Shown in pieces: positions 24,401 through 32,734 of a stretch of 64,000 bases of DNA (its first letter is position 1; each line of letters begins with the position of its first letter). The stretch is from assembly GCF_003315135.1 (NCBI RefSeq), contig NZ_QNRK01000003.1, forward strand, positions 186,001 to 250,000. Reading direction: 5' to 3'. The notes beneath the pieces are model-generated. The model was given only the letters and a program-made list of their open reading frames with translations, did not search any database and had not been told where the DNA came from. The translations under genes and the position numbers were made by a program. This DNA is from Roseiarcus fermentans (lineage in GTDB: Bacteria > Pseudomonadota > Alphaproteobacteria > Rhizobiales > Beijerinckiaceae).

Positions 24401-26209
24401 ATGCACATGGACAAGAAGTCGACAGGGTCGCCCGGCGGCGGCGCCAAATTCACCTTCGTCCTGATCAAGCCGACCCACTACGACGACCGCGGCTATCCCA
24501 TTCAGTGGTTCCGGTCGGCCCTGCCTTCCAATACGCTCGCCTGCATGAACAGCCTCGCCGAGGACGCGCGCGATCGCGAGGTCCTCGGAGCGAACGTCGA
24601 CTTCGCGATCGAAACCTTCGACGAGACGAACCGGCGGATTCGGCCCACGCAGATTATCCGCGATCTCGCCGCGCGCGGCGGCCGGGCGCTGGTCGGCCTC
24701 GTCGGCGTGCAGTCGAACCAGTTCCCGCGCGCGCTCGACATCGCAAGGCGGCTCCGCGCCGCGGGGATCCCGGTGTGCATCGGCGGCTTTCACGTCTCCG
24801 GCTGCATCGCCATGCTGCCGGAATTGCCGCCGGAACTGAAGGAAGCGCAGGCGCTCGGCGTTGCGCTGTTCGCCGGCGAAGCCGAGGAGGGGCGGCTCGA
24901 CACCGTGCTGCGCGACGCCTGGAACGGCGAGCTGAAGCCGCTGTACGACTTCATGGACCAGTTGCCGTCGCTCGAGGGCGCCCCGGCGCCGATCCTGCCG
25001 CGCAAGCACGTCGCGCGCACCTCCGGCACCTACTCCAGCATCGACCTCGGCCGCGGCTGCCCCTATCAGTGCTCGTTCTGCACCATCATCAACGTGCAGG
25101 GCCGCAAGAGCCGGTTCCGCACCCCCGACGACCTCGAGAAGATCATCCGGGCCAACAAGGCGCAGGGCATCGACCGGTTCTTCATCACCGACGACAATTT
25201 CGCCCGCAACAGCGACTGGGAAATCCTGCTCGACCGGGTGATCGCCCTGCAAGAGGAGGGCGTCAGGGTCGGCCTCACCATCCAGGTCGACACGCTCTGC
25301 CACAAGATTCCGAACTTCATCGAGAAGGCCACGGCCGCCGGGGTGAAGCGGGTGTTCATCGGCCTCGAGAACATCAACCCCGACAATCTGATCGCCGCCA
25401 AGAAGCGGCAGAACAAGATCACCGAATACCGCGCCATGCTGCAGAGCTGGCGCGCCCACGGCGCGATCACCTACGCCGGCTACATCCTCGGCTTTCCAGC
25501 CGATACGAAGGAATCGATCCTTCGCGACATCGAGATCATCAAGCGCGAGCTGCCGCTGGACGTTCTGGAGTTCTTCTTCCTCACCCCGCTTCCCGGCTCC
25601 GAGGATCACCGCAACCAGCTGAAGGCCAGGGTGTGGATGGACGCCGACATCAACAAGTACGACCTCAATCATCGCGTCTCCCACCATTCGAAAATGTCCG
25701 ACGAGGAATGGGAGGAGGCCTACCGGGAGGCGTGGGACGCCTTCTACACGCCCGACCACATCCGCACGATCCTGAAGCGGGCGGCGGCGATCCCGAACGG
25801 CCGTCCGCGGCAGATCCTGAGCACGATCCTGTGGTTCAAGCTGATGATCGACAACGAGGGGGTGCATCCGCTCGAAGGCGGCGCGCTCAGGCTCAAGTCG
25901 CGGCGCGACCGCCGCCACGGCCTGCCGCTCGAGTCTCCGCTCGTCTTCTATTCCCGGTACTGGGGCGAAACGGCGTTCAAGGCGGCGAAATACCTGCGCT
26001 TCTTCGTGAAGTCGCGCGCCATCCTGAAGGAGGTGATGGCGGCGCCGGATCGCGCCGCCTACAGCGATGTCGCGATCGCGCCGCCCAGGGCCGACGAGTT
26101 CGAGGCGCTCGCGCTCTACCACGCCACGAACGGCGGCGAGGCCGCGCTCGCGCGCATGAAACTCGGCGACGCCGTCCGCGCCGGGACGACCGCTGCGGCG
26201 GCGGAGTAG
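24401..26209 (+). CDS. B12-binding domain radical SAM protein
   Basis: A 602-residue iron-sulfur enzyme. Residues 10-175 look like a cobalamin-binding Rossmann domain (FVLIKPTHYDDRGY, ALVGLVGVQSNQF, CIGGFHVSGC; the DxHxxG of base-off B12 proteins is not evident). The radical SAM core follows with GRGCPYQCSFCTIIN, a C-X3-C-X2-C cluster motif near residue 215, then FFITDDNFARN, VFIGLENINPDN and AGYILGFPADT. Many relatives are methyltransferases or cyclases in secondary metabolism, but this subgroup is uncharacterised. The start is one of two ATGs, 24401 or 24407, without a strong Shine-Dalgarno. It ends 6 nt before the reductase gene, so the pair may be one operon. Confidence 0.85.
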   Translation: MHMDKKSTGSPGGGAKFTFVLIKPTHYDDRGYPIQWFRSALPSNTLACMNSLAEDARDREVLGANVDFAIETFDETNRRIRPTQIIRDLAARGGRALVGLVGVQSNQFPRALDIARRLRAAGIPVCIGGFHVSGCIAMLPELPPELKEAQALGVALFAGEAEEGRLDTVLRDAWNGELKPLYDFMDQLPSLEGAPAPILPRKHVARTSGTYSSIDLGRGCPYQCSFCTIINVQGRKSRFRTPDDLEKIIRANKAQGIDRFFITDDNFARNSDWEILLDRVIALQEEGVRVGLTIQVDTLCHKIPNFIEKATAAGVKRVFIGLENINPDNLIAAKKRQNKITEYRAMLQSWRAHGAITYAGYILGFPADTKESILRDIEIIKRELPLDVLEFFFLTPLPGSEDHRNQLKARVWMDADINKYDLNHRVSHHSKMSDEEWEEAYREAWDAFYTPDHIRTILKRAAAIPNGRPRQILSTILWFKLMIDNEGVHPLEGGALRLKSRRDRRHGLPLESPLVFYSRYWGETAFKAAKYLRFFVKSRAILKEVMAAPDRAAYSDVAIAPPRADEFEALALYHATNGGEAALARMKLGDAVRAGTTAAAAE

Positions 26210-26215
26210 CGGGCC

Positions 26216-27214
26216 GTGCTGGTCGACGGGAAATGGACCGCGGCGTGGCAACCCGTGCAGGCGACGGACGCCGGCGGCGGCTTCGTCCGCCAGATCTCGA
26301 CCTTCCGATCGTGGGTGACGCCGGACGGCTCGGCCGGCCCGACCGGAGAGGGCGGCTTTCGCGCCGAGGCCGGCCGTTATCACCTCTATGCGGCCTTGAT
26401 CTGCCCGTGGGCGACGCGCGTCCTGATCGCCCGCAAGCTGAAGAGACTCGAGCGCGCCGTCACGGTCTCGATCGTCGAGCCCGCGCTGACCGATGAAGGC
26501 TGGCGCTTCGGCGACACGCCCGGCGCGACCCGCGACAGGGTCAACGGCGCGACCTTCCTGCACGAGATCTACACCCGCGCCGATCCGCAGTTCACCGGAC
26601 GCGCCACGGTTCCGGCGCTGTGGGACCGCGAGCGCAGAACCATCGTCAACAACGAGTCCGCCGATCTGCTGCGGATGTTCGGCGGCGGGTTCGGCGCGCT
26701 CGCCGACGACAGCGTCGACCTCGCGCCCGAAGACCTGAGGCCGGAGATCGACGCGCTGAACGAGGCGATCTATCCGGCGCTCAACAACGGCGTCTACCGC
26801 GCAGGGTTCGCCGCCACGCAAGAGGCCTACGAGGAGGCCTGCGCCGCGGTGTTCGCCATGCTCGACCGGCTGGAGACGCGGCTCGCAGCGGGGCCTTACC
26901 TGTTCGGCGAGCGGCTGACCGAGACCGACATCCGCCTGTTCGTCACCCTCGCCCGCTTCGACGCCGCCTATCACGGCCAGTTCAAATGCAACCTGCGGCG
27001 GATCGCCGACTATCCCAAGCTCAGCGCCTATCTCGGGCGGCTGATCGCCATTCCCGCCTTTGCCGAGACGTTCGACCTCGACCACATCAAACGCGGCTAC
27101 TATTCGATCGCGCGCCTCGACCCGACCTGCATCGTCCCGGTCGGGCCTGCGCTCTCGTGGACGCCAAAGGGCTCAGCGACGGCGCGCGAGCGCGTCGAGG
27201 GCGACCAGAGTTGA
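26216..27214 (+). CDS. Glutathionyl-hydroquinone reductase (Xi-class glutathione S-transferase)
   Basis: A 332-residue enzyme of the YqjG/PcpF type that reduces glutathionyl-hydroquinones. The thioredoxin-like N-terminal domain has the active-site Cys63 in the diagnostic LICPWATR motif, with TVPALWDRE and NNESADLLRM binding glutathione. The helical domain carries YLFGERLTETDIRLFVTLARFD and the extended Xi-class features HGQFKCNLRRI and IKRGYYS. Start is the GTG at 26216, with GGAGTAG just upstream, and it follows the radical SAM gene by only 6 nt. It may protect against quinones from aromatic compound breakdown. Confidence 0.92.
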   Translation: MLVDGKWTAAWQPVQATDAGGGFVRQISTFRSWVTPDGSAGPTGEGGFRAEAGRYHLYAALICPWATRVLIARKLKRLERAVTVSIVEPALTDEGWRFGDTPGATRDRVNGATFLHEIYTRADPQFTGRATVPALWDRERRTIVNNESADLLRMFGGGFGALADDSVDLAPEDLRPEIDALNEAIYPALNNGVYRAGFAATQEAYEEACAAVFAMLDRLETRLAAGPYLFGERLTETDIRLFVTLARFDAAYHGQFKCNLRRIADYPKLSAYLGRLIAIPAFAETFDLDHIKRGYYSIARLDPTCIVPVGPALSWTPKGSATARERVEGDQS

Positions 27215-27918
27215 CACGCGTCAAGACTTGACTGCGCCTATACGAGCGCGGTAAACTTGCCACTATTTAATCGTGACAGAATGTCGCATTGCATCATTTG
27301 TTTTTGCTGGTAGCGTACTCAGCAGAGACAGATTACTCCCTACAGTAGACTGTTTCTGGTTCGAAAGCGCGAGTCCTCCCCTCGTTGTTTTCTCGTACTT
27401 GGTCGCGCCGGACTGCCGACCTGCCGATGCAGCCGGCGTCCAGCGCGTTTTTTTTTCAGATCAGGCGCAGATGACGAATTTTTCCGTTTTTGCTCGCCGC
27501 GACCGGCGGGTGAGCGACCCGTGATGGCTCTCCATGTCGGGCATATCCTGTTCGCGATTTCGATCACCTTCTGGATGGCGATCGCCTGGGACAGCGTCTT
27601 CCCCGACTCTCCGGACCCCGACAGCGCGCCGTGATACGCGGCGCGGTCCGCGCTTCCGCCTTCGCCGCCGACCGGCCTCGCCATGATCCTCGACAGCGAA
27701 CGCGCCGTCCTCGCCGGGGTGATCGCCGCCTGGATCGGAACCGGCCGGGGCGCCGGTTTCCCTGCAAAAGCCGAAGCCCGGCGCGAACAGCTCACGGATC
27801 GAACGGACGGAATTCGTAGGGGCGGCGCGGCGACCGCGGCCGGCCGGCGGCCCTGCCCTGCCCGCGAAACAGGCCCGCAACGGTCGGCGACGGCCGCTCC
27901 CCGATCCTCCCGACGGCG
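27215..27918. other. 700-bp intergenic region with a low-GC patch
   Basis: From about 27235 to 27470 base composition is clearly richer in A and T than the surroundings (runs such as ttgtttttgctgg and gtttttttttcag). No conserved gene is recognisable there. A short possible membrane-peptide ORF follows at 27524-27634; the remaining 280 bp up to the extensin-like gene show no supported feature. Confidence 0.5.
27524..27634 (+). CDS. Possible small membrane peptide (36 aa)
   Basis: ATG GCT CTC ... TGA encodes 36 residues with one hydrophobic helix (HILFAISITFWMAIAW) followed by an acidic, proline-rich tail (DSPDPDSAP). A ggtgag lies about 10 nt upstream and a GTG at 27521 is also in frame. The helix-plus-acidic-tail pattern is that of many small inner-membrane peptides, but there is no homology evidence, so this is only a candidate. 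Confidence 0.3.
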   Translation: MALHVGHILFAISITFWMAIAWDSVFPDSPDPDSAP

Positions 27919-28893
27919 TCACTCGTCGTGGTCGGCGATGGACGACGTCGGGCTGGAATCGACGCTGTAGCCCGCGCCCTTCGGCAGCACCGGCGGGACG
28001 GGGTCCATGTCCCCGACAGGCGGGGGAAGGGCGCCGTCGGGTCCGGCGCCGGGGCCGGCGATCGCCGCCGGCGGAAGGGAGACCGGAGCGAGCGAAGCGG
28101 GAGCGAGGGCGACTGCGCGCGGATCGCCATGGCGGGCGATGTCGAGCGGCTCCTCGATCTCCGGGGCGGGCGGCAGGCTATCGGGGGCCGCGGGCGGCGG
28201 CAGGAGGTTCGGCTGCGGCGCTGGCTTGCAGATGCGCCGCGGGCCGGTGTTGGTCGAGCCGTGGTTGGCGAGATCGACATGGACGTGGTTGTAATGGAAG
28301 ACGTCCGATCCCGGCCCGAGCACCGTGGTGAAGACCTGGCAGGCGCCGGCGTGCGCTTCGTGCAGGAAGGCGGCCTCCTGCGTGCCGGCGCTCTTCCAGT
28401 CGCGGACGTAGAGCAGCGTGCGGCCGTCGGCGAGGGTGAAGCCCGCGACGTCGACGGCGTTGCCGAAGGCGTGTTCGGACAACCGCGCGCCCGGCTCGTT
28501 GTCGATCGAACGGCAGGAATAGGCGCCGAACACGTTCACCGTCACGACCCTCTGCCCGAGGCGCGCCTGCGCCGCGGGCTGGACGACGTCGTCGAGCCAC
28601 GCTTCGAGCGCAGCCGTCATCGGGCAGTCGACGGTCAGCGTCTTGTCGAAGCCGACCTTGCCGTCGTCGAGCGCCGAGACTTTCAGCGGCCGCGTCATGC
28701 CGCAGATCCCGGGGCCGTCGATGGCGCGCGAGGGGACGACGAAGGCCGAGGGCTTGACGAGGTCGCGGGCGAAGCAGGCGTTTTCCGCCTGGGCGCGCCA
28801 CGCGGGCCGCTCGGGACGGCCGACGAAGCCGCAGCCCGCCAGGCCCAGGGCTGCGAGCGATGCGACAATCCACGGCAAAACGCAACGCGCCAT
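27919..28893 (-). CDS. Extensin-like C-terminal domain lipoprotein
   Basis: A 324-residue lipoprotein. The signal peptide ends in the lipobox LAGC (Cys about residue 21). Residues 30-235 match the extensin-like C-terminal domain of alphaproteobacteria (PF06904), with CGMTRPLKVSAL, VFGAYSCRSID, the metal-binding LSEHAFGNAVDVAGF and the final FHYNHVHVDL, which resemble the His/Asp residues of D-Ala-D-Ala/LAS-type peptidases, so a peptidoglycan role is plausible. The last 90 residues are a proline-rich tail. ATG 28893 is chosen over a TTG 30 nt upstream because it gives a proper signal peptide. Confidence 0.85.
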   Translation of the reverse strand: MARCVLPWIVASLAALGLAGCGFVGRPERPAWRAQAENACFARDLVKPSAFVVPSRAIDGPGICGMTRPLKVSALDDGKVGFDKTLTVDCPMTAALEAWLDDVVQPAAQARLGQRVVTVNVFGAYSCRSIDNEPGARLSEHAFGNAVDVAGFTLADGRTLLYVRDWKSAGTQEAAFLHEAHAGACQVFTTVLGPGSDVFHYNHVHVDLANHGSTNTGPRRICKPAPQPNLLPPPAAPDSLPPAPEIEEPLDIARHGDPRAVALAPASLAPVSLPPAAIAGPGAGPDGALPPPVGDMDPVPPVLPKGAGYSVDSSPTSSIADHDE

Positions 28894-29024
28894 GGCGGCA
28901 ATCTGTCGCTTTTGTTTTAACAATCGCTGAAGGATGCGGTCGCCGCGCCGCGCCGGCCATCGGGTCGCCGCAGTTGGGCGGCAAGTGCGCCGGCGAGGGT
29001 CGGCCGCTGAGGAGAATCGAGTCC

Positions 29025-29672
29025 TTGGATTTGTGGAGACAGCGAGCGACGGCGTTGGCGTTGACGGTCGGCCTCGGAGCGGCGCCCGCCGCGGCGCACC
29101 CGCACGTCTGGGTGACGGTGCAGAGCGCGCTGACCTTCACGCCCGACGGCAGGATCGCGGCGGTGGTGCACGACTGGGTGTTCGACGAGATGTACTCGTC
29201 CTTCGCGACCCAGGGACTCGCCAAGCCCGGCGACCTCGTCAAGCGCGAACAATTCGCCCCGCTCGCCCGCGAGAACGCGGCCGGCCTCGCCGACGTCGGC
29301 TATTTCACCACGCTGAAGAACGGCGGCAAGCCGGTCGATTTCGGCTCGGTGACGGACTACTGGATGGAGGAGAGGCCGGATCACCTCGTGCATTTCCATG
29401 TCGCGGTGCCGCTGAAGGAGCCGACGAGGCCTGCGAAATTCCTCACCCTGCGCGTCGCCGATCCGGAATTCTTCATCGATTTCGAATACGACGACAAGAC
29501 GCCGATCACGCTCGTGTCGGCGCCCGCCGGATGCTCGGCCTCGGTCGCCAAGCCGAAGCCGCTCGAGGCGGGCGACAAGTCGAAACTCACCGAGTCCTAT
29601 TTCACCAATCTGTCGCCGGGCGCGAACTTCGGGTTCAAGATGGCGAGCGCCGCGATCATCGCCTGCCCATGA
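29025..29672 (+). CDS. DUF1007 family exported protein
   Basis: A 215-residue protein with an N-terminal signal peptide (LALTVGLGAAPAAA) and a mature end starting HPHVWV, the hallmark of DUF1007 (PF06226). Other conserved parts are DWVFDEMYSSF, YFTTLKNGG and FLTLRVADPEFFIDF. DUF1007 proteins are almost always encoded next to NicO-type nickel/cobalt transporters and are thought to bind metal in the periplasm; the HPH end is a likely N-terminal metal site. I place the start at TTG 29025, behind GAGGAG. It overlaps the next gene by ATGA. Confidence 0.87.
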   Translation: MDLWRQRATALALTVGLGAAPAAAHPHVWVTVQSALTFTPDGRIAAVVHDWVFDEMYSSFATQGLAKPGDLVKREQFAPLARENAAGLADVGYFTTLKNGGKPVDFGSVTDYWMEERPDHLVHFHVAVPLKEPTRPAKFLTLRVADPEFFIDFEYDDKTPITLVSAPAGCSASVAKPKPLEAGDKSKLTESYFTNLSPGANFGFKMASAAIIACP

Positions 29673-30706
29673 CGAAAGCCCTGACGACCCTCGCCCGCGC
29701 CCTCGCCGCCCTGCTGCTCGCGCCCGCGGCGGCGGCGGCGCAAATCGCGCATCGCCCGTTCGCGGTCGGCGGCGGCGAGGGCGGCGGCGGCGCCGAAGGC
29801 GGCGTCACCGGCTTCGTGATCGCCGCGCAGTCCCGCCTCACGCACCTGATGGCCGAGCAGGTTCACGCTTTGCACAGCGACCCGTCGGCGTTCTGGGGCC
29901 TGGCGGCGCTGGGACTCGGCTACGGCGTCTTCCACGCGGCCGGGCCGGGGCACGGCAAGGCGCTGATCGCCTCCTACATGATGGCCAACGAAAGCGCGCT
30001 CAGGCGCGGCGTGGTCATGGCGTTCCTCGCCGCCCTCCTGCAGGCGATCGTCGCGATCCTCCTCGTCGGCGCCGCAGCGCTGATTGTCCACGCGACCGCC
30101 TCGCAGATGAACGCCGCGGCCGATTGGCTGAGCGTCGCGAGTTCGGCCGGCGTCGCCGCCATCGGCCTGTGGCTCTGCTGGCGCAAGGGCGGCGCGCTCG
30201 TCGCCGCCCTGCGCGAACGGTTCGAGCGTCGCGAGGCGCTGGCCGCGGCGCCCGTCTTCGCCGGCATCGCGTGGGAAGCCAGGCCCCGGGCGCTGTCCGC
30301 CGCGGCGCCCTACCGTGCAGCCGAGCCCGGGGCGGCCGCGGATCTGTGCTGCGCGCCGGACGCCGCGGCGATTTCGGGTCCGCTCACCTGGCGCGAGGCG
30401 GCGGGAACCGTGATCGCGGCCGGGTCGCGACCCTGCTCGGGCGCGATCCTGATGCTGGTGTTCGCGCTCGCGCAGGGAGTTTTCCCGGCCGGGATCGCAG
30501 CGACCTTCGCCATGGCGCTCGGCGTCGCGGTCACGACCGCGTCGCTCGCCGCGATGGCGTCAGCCGCCAAGGCGGTCGCCATGCGCTTCGCCTCCGGCGA
30601 GGATAGCCGCGCCGCTCTCGTCGCCCGCGCCTTCGAGTTCGCCGCCTCGCTCGCGGTGCTCGCCTTCGGGCTCCTGCTCCTGATCGGCGCGCGCGGCGGG
30701 GCGTGA
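29669..30706 (+). CDS. NicO family nickel/cobalt transporter
   Basis: A 345-residue inner-membrane protein of the RcnA/NicO family (PF03824, COG2215). It has a signal-like N-terminus, a glycine-rich segment, then membrane helices containing the metal motif FHAAGPGHGKALIASY and a later AGSRPCSGAIL block. A Cys-Ala-rich loop (DLCCAPDA) may add a metal site. RcnA exports Ni2+ and Co2+ in enteric bacteria, while other NicO members import; the direction cannot be told here. It is translationally coupled to the DUF1007 gene (ATGA), the usual pair. Confidence 0.88.
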   Translation: MTKALTTLARALAALLLAPAAAAAQIAHRPFAVGGGEGGGGAEGGVTGFVIAAQSRLTHLMAEQVHALHSDPSAFWGLAALGLGYGVFHAAGPGHGKALIASYMMANESALRRGVVMAFLAALLQAIVAILLVGAAALIVHATASQMNAAADWLSVASSAGVAAIGLWLCWRKGGALVAALRERFERREALAAAPVFAGIAWEARPRALSAAAPYRAAEPGAAADLCCAPDAAAISGPLTWREAAGTVIAAGSRPCSGAILMLVFALAQGVFPAGIAATFAMALGVAVTTASLAAMASAAKAVAMRFASGEDSRAALVARAFEFAASLAVLAFGLLLLIGARGGA

Positions 30707-30776
30707 CGGTCGGGCGAGGCGAGGCCGCAGGTCTCGCGCTCCCCCGGCGGCGCGACGCATCTCCTCCCGCGCGCGC

Positions 30777-31322
30777 TCAACGCCTCCCGTACAGGCCCGT
30801 CAGCGTCGCTTTCGCCAGCGTATGAGCGTGAACGTTGAAGCCGAACACGGCGGGCGAGGCGTTCGCGTCGAGGTCGAGCCGGTCGACATCGAGGGCGTAG
30901 ACGGTGATCTGATAATGGTGCGGCAGGCCCTTCGGCGGGCATGGGCCGCCATAGCCGGCCGTGGAGAAATCGTTGCGGGGCTGCACGGCGCCGGCGGGCA
31001 GCCCGGTTCCGCCGCCCGCGCCCTTCGCCAGGCCGGTCGTGTCGGGGGGCAGGTTGACGACCCACCAGTGCCAGAAGCCGGAGCCGGTCGGCGCGTCGGG
31101 ATCGAAGACGCTGACGGCGAAGCTCTTCGTCCCCTTCGGCGCCTGGGACCATGCGAGCGCCGGCGACACGTTGCCGCCGGCGCAGTCCCAGCCCTTGAAC
31201 ACCTGCTCGTCGGCGATCTTGCCGCCAGGCTTGATGTCCGGGCTCGTCAGGGTCAGGGCCCCGGCGCCCGAGGTTGCGAGCCCACCGAGAGCGACCGCCG
31301 CCGCAAAACCGAATCCGCGCAT
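30777..31322 (-). CDS. PEBP-like (YbhB/YbcL) family protein, copy 1
   Basis: A 181-residue exported protein of the phosphatidylethanolamine-binding/Raf kinase inhibitor-like family. Signal peptide residues 1-22, then TSPDIKPGG, GGNVSPALAW, FAVSVFDPDAP, FWHWWVVNLP and YGGPCPPKGLPHHYQITVYALD, which are the ligand-pocket blocks of bacterial YbhB/YbcL. Function in bacteria is unknown. The ATG at 31322 has GGGAG at good spacing and begins a proper signal peptide. A paralogue lies just upstream in the same orientation, 108 bp away. Confidence 0.9.
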   Translation of the reverse strand: MRGFGFAAAVALGGLATSGAGALTLTSPDIKPGGKIADEQVFKGWDCAGGNVSPALAWSQAPKGTKSFAVSVFDPDAPTGSGFWHWWVVNLPPDTTGLAKGAGGGTGLPAGAVQPRNDFSTAGYGGPCPPKGLPHHYQITVYALDVDRLDLDANASPAVFGFNVHAHTLAKATLTGLYGRR

Positions 31323-31430
31323 CCTGCGTCTCCCTGGTTGGGCGAACGGCGCCCGGCGCGCCATCGCCGACTTCCCTGCGATACGAAGCATTCCGCGCCA
31401 GGGGCGTCGACGCAAGCGCCGAGGACCGCG

Positions 31431-31970
31431 TCATCGGGCAAAGACGCCGACCAGAGTCGCCTTGGCGAGCGCGTGGGCGCGCACGGCGGCGTCGAAGGTC
31501 GCGGTCGAGGCGGTGGACGCGGGGCCGAGCCGGTCGATGTCGAGCGCATAGACGGTGATCGCGTAGTGGTGCGGCTGTCCCTTCGGCGGGCAAGGGCCGC
31601 CGTAGCCGATCGGGCCGAAGTCGTTGCGCCCTTCGGCCGCGCCGACCGGCAGGCCCGCGCCGCTTCCGGCGCCTTTCTTCAGGCCGGTCGCGTCGGAGGG
31701 AAGGTCGTAGACCCACCAGTGCCAGAAGCCGCCGGCCGAGAGCGCGTCCGGGTCGACCATGGCGACGGCGAAGCTCCGCGTCCCTGCGGGAACGTCGGAC
31801 CAGAGCAGCGCAGGCGAGACGTTGCGTCCCGGACAATCGGCCCCGTCGAACGCCTGCTCGTCGGCGATGCGCCCGCCGGGCCCGAGGTCGGGGCTCGTCA
31901 GGGTCAGGGCGAGCGCGACGCCGGCCTGCTCGACGAGGGCGAAAACGGTCGCTGACGCAAGGGCGCGCAT
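31431..31970 (-). CDS. PEBP-like (YbhB/YbcL) family protein, copy 2
   Basis: A 179-residue exported paralogue of the protein encoded at 30777-31322, with the same order of blocks: TSPDLGPGG, GRNVSPALLWSD, FAVAMVDPDAL, FWHWWVYDLP, YGGPCPPKGQPHHYAITVYALD. Identity by eye is well above half over the mature part, so the pair is a tandem duplication. The two cysteines of the first copy's WDCAGG and GGPCPP blocks are kept (ADCPGR, GGPCPP), which suggests a conserved disulfide. Role unknown. Confidence 0.9.
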   Translation of the reverse strand: MRALASATVFALVEQAGVALALTLTSPDLGPGGRIADEQAFDGADCPGRNVSPALLWSDVPAGTRSFAVAMVDPDALSAGGFWHWWVYDLPSDATGLKKGAGSGAGLPVGAAEGRNDFGPIGYGGPCPPKGQPHHYAITVYALDIDRLGPASTASTATFDAAVRAHALAKATLVGVFAR

Positions 31971-32177
31971 TGGATCCGCTCCGGCGCTTCGCCTGTCCGG
32001 CCATCATTGGCCTTCGCAGGACCCGACGCAAGACGAGACCCGAAGGGTCGGGACCGCCGCCCGGCCAGGCGCCCGCGCCCGAGGCCGGACGCGATCCCGT
32101 CCCTCGCGTCTTGCCAAGCGCGCGCCGCCGGTCCAAGGGCGACGTCGGCGAACGGCGCGGCGGAAAGGCGAGGCGGG

Positions 32178-32606
32178 ATGCTCGACCAGATTTCGAACAT
32201 GGATCGGCTGAGCCAGGTCATCGCGCATGCGGCCGCGCCCGCCTTTCTGCTCGGCGCGGTCGCCGGCTTTCTGTCGATCCTGACCTCGCGCCTGCAGCGA
32301 ACAGCCGACCGCACGCGGGCGATGACGCCCGTCCGGATCCCGGGCGTCGGCGGCGACTCGTCCGACGACCTCGCCGTGCTCGCGGAGCGCTGCCGCCTCC
32401 TGAACCGCGCCATCTATCTTTCGGTGCTGAGCGCGCTGAGCACGGCGGCGCTGCTCATCGTCGCGTTCACCTTCGCGGCGCTGGGACTGGAACATCGTGT
32501 CGGGGTCGCCGTGATGTTTGTCCTCGCCCTTCTCCTTCTGATGGGCTCGCTCGTCATGCTGACCCTGGAGGTGCGCCTGGCGATCCGCTCCCTGCATCTC
32601 GACTGA
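32178..32606 (+). CDS. DUF2721 family membrane protein
   Basis: A 142-residue inner-membrane protein with three hydrophobic segments (about 18-38, 78-102, 108-130) and the family's cytoplasmic loop between helix 1 and 2 (LTSRLQRTADRTRAM, then LAERCRLLNRAIYLSVLSAL). This pattern is that of DUF2721 (PF11026), widespread in proteobacteria and of unknown role. ATG 32178 follows ggcgaggcggg. It stands alone between the PEBP pair and the DsbD-alpha-like gene. Confidence 0.82.
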   Translation: MLDQISNMDRLSQVIAHAAAPAFLLGAVAGFLSILTSRLQRTADRTRAMTPVRIPGVGGDSSDDLAVLAERCRLLNRAIYLSVLSALSTAALLIVAFTFAALGLEHRVGVAVMFVLALLLLMGSLVMLTLEVRLAIRSLHLD

Positions 32607-32734
32607 CCGGGGGCGTCCCGCCGCCCTCCTGGGGAGCCGCAACGTCGAAATCCTCGCGAAACGGAAGAGTCGAGACATCCGCGGAGACCTCGAGAGGCGA
32701 ACAGCCCGACCGGACTGGAAAGGTCGAACCGCCG

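Noticed and set aside
23402-27085. A very long minus-strand open frame opposite pheA, the radical SAM gene and the reductase gene
   Set aside because: It is the mirror of strongly coding plus-strand genes with recognised motifs. Its own product is low-complexity Arg/Val/Gly/Asp-rich sequence without a domain, as expected in high-GC DNA.
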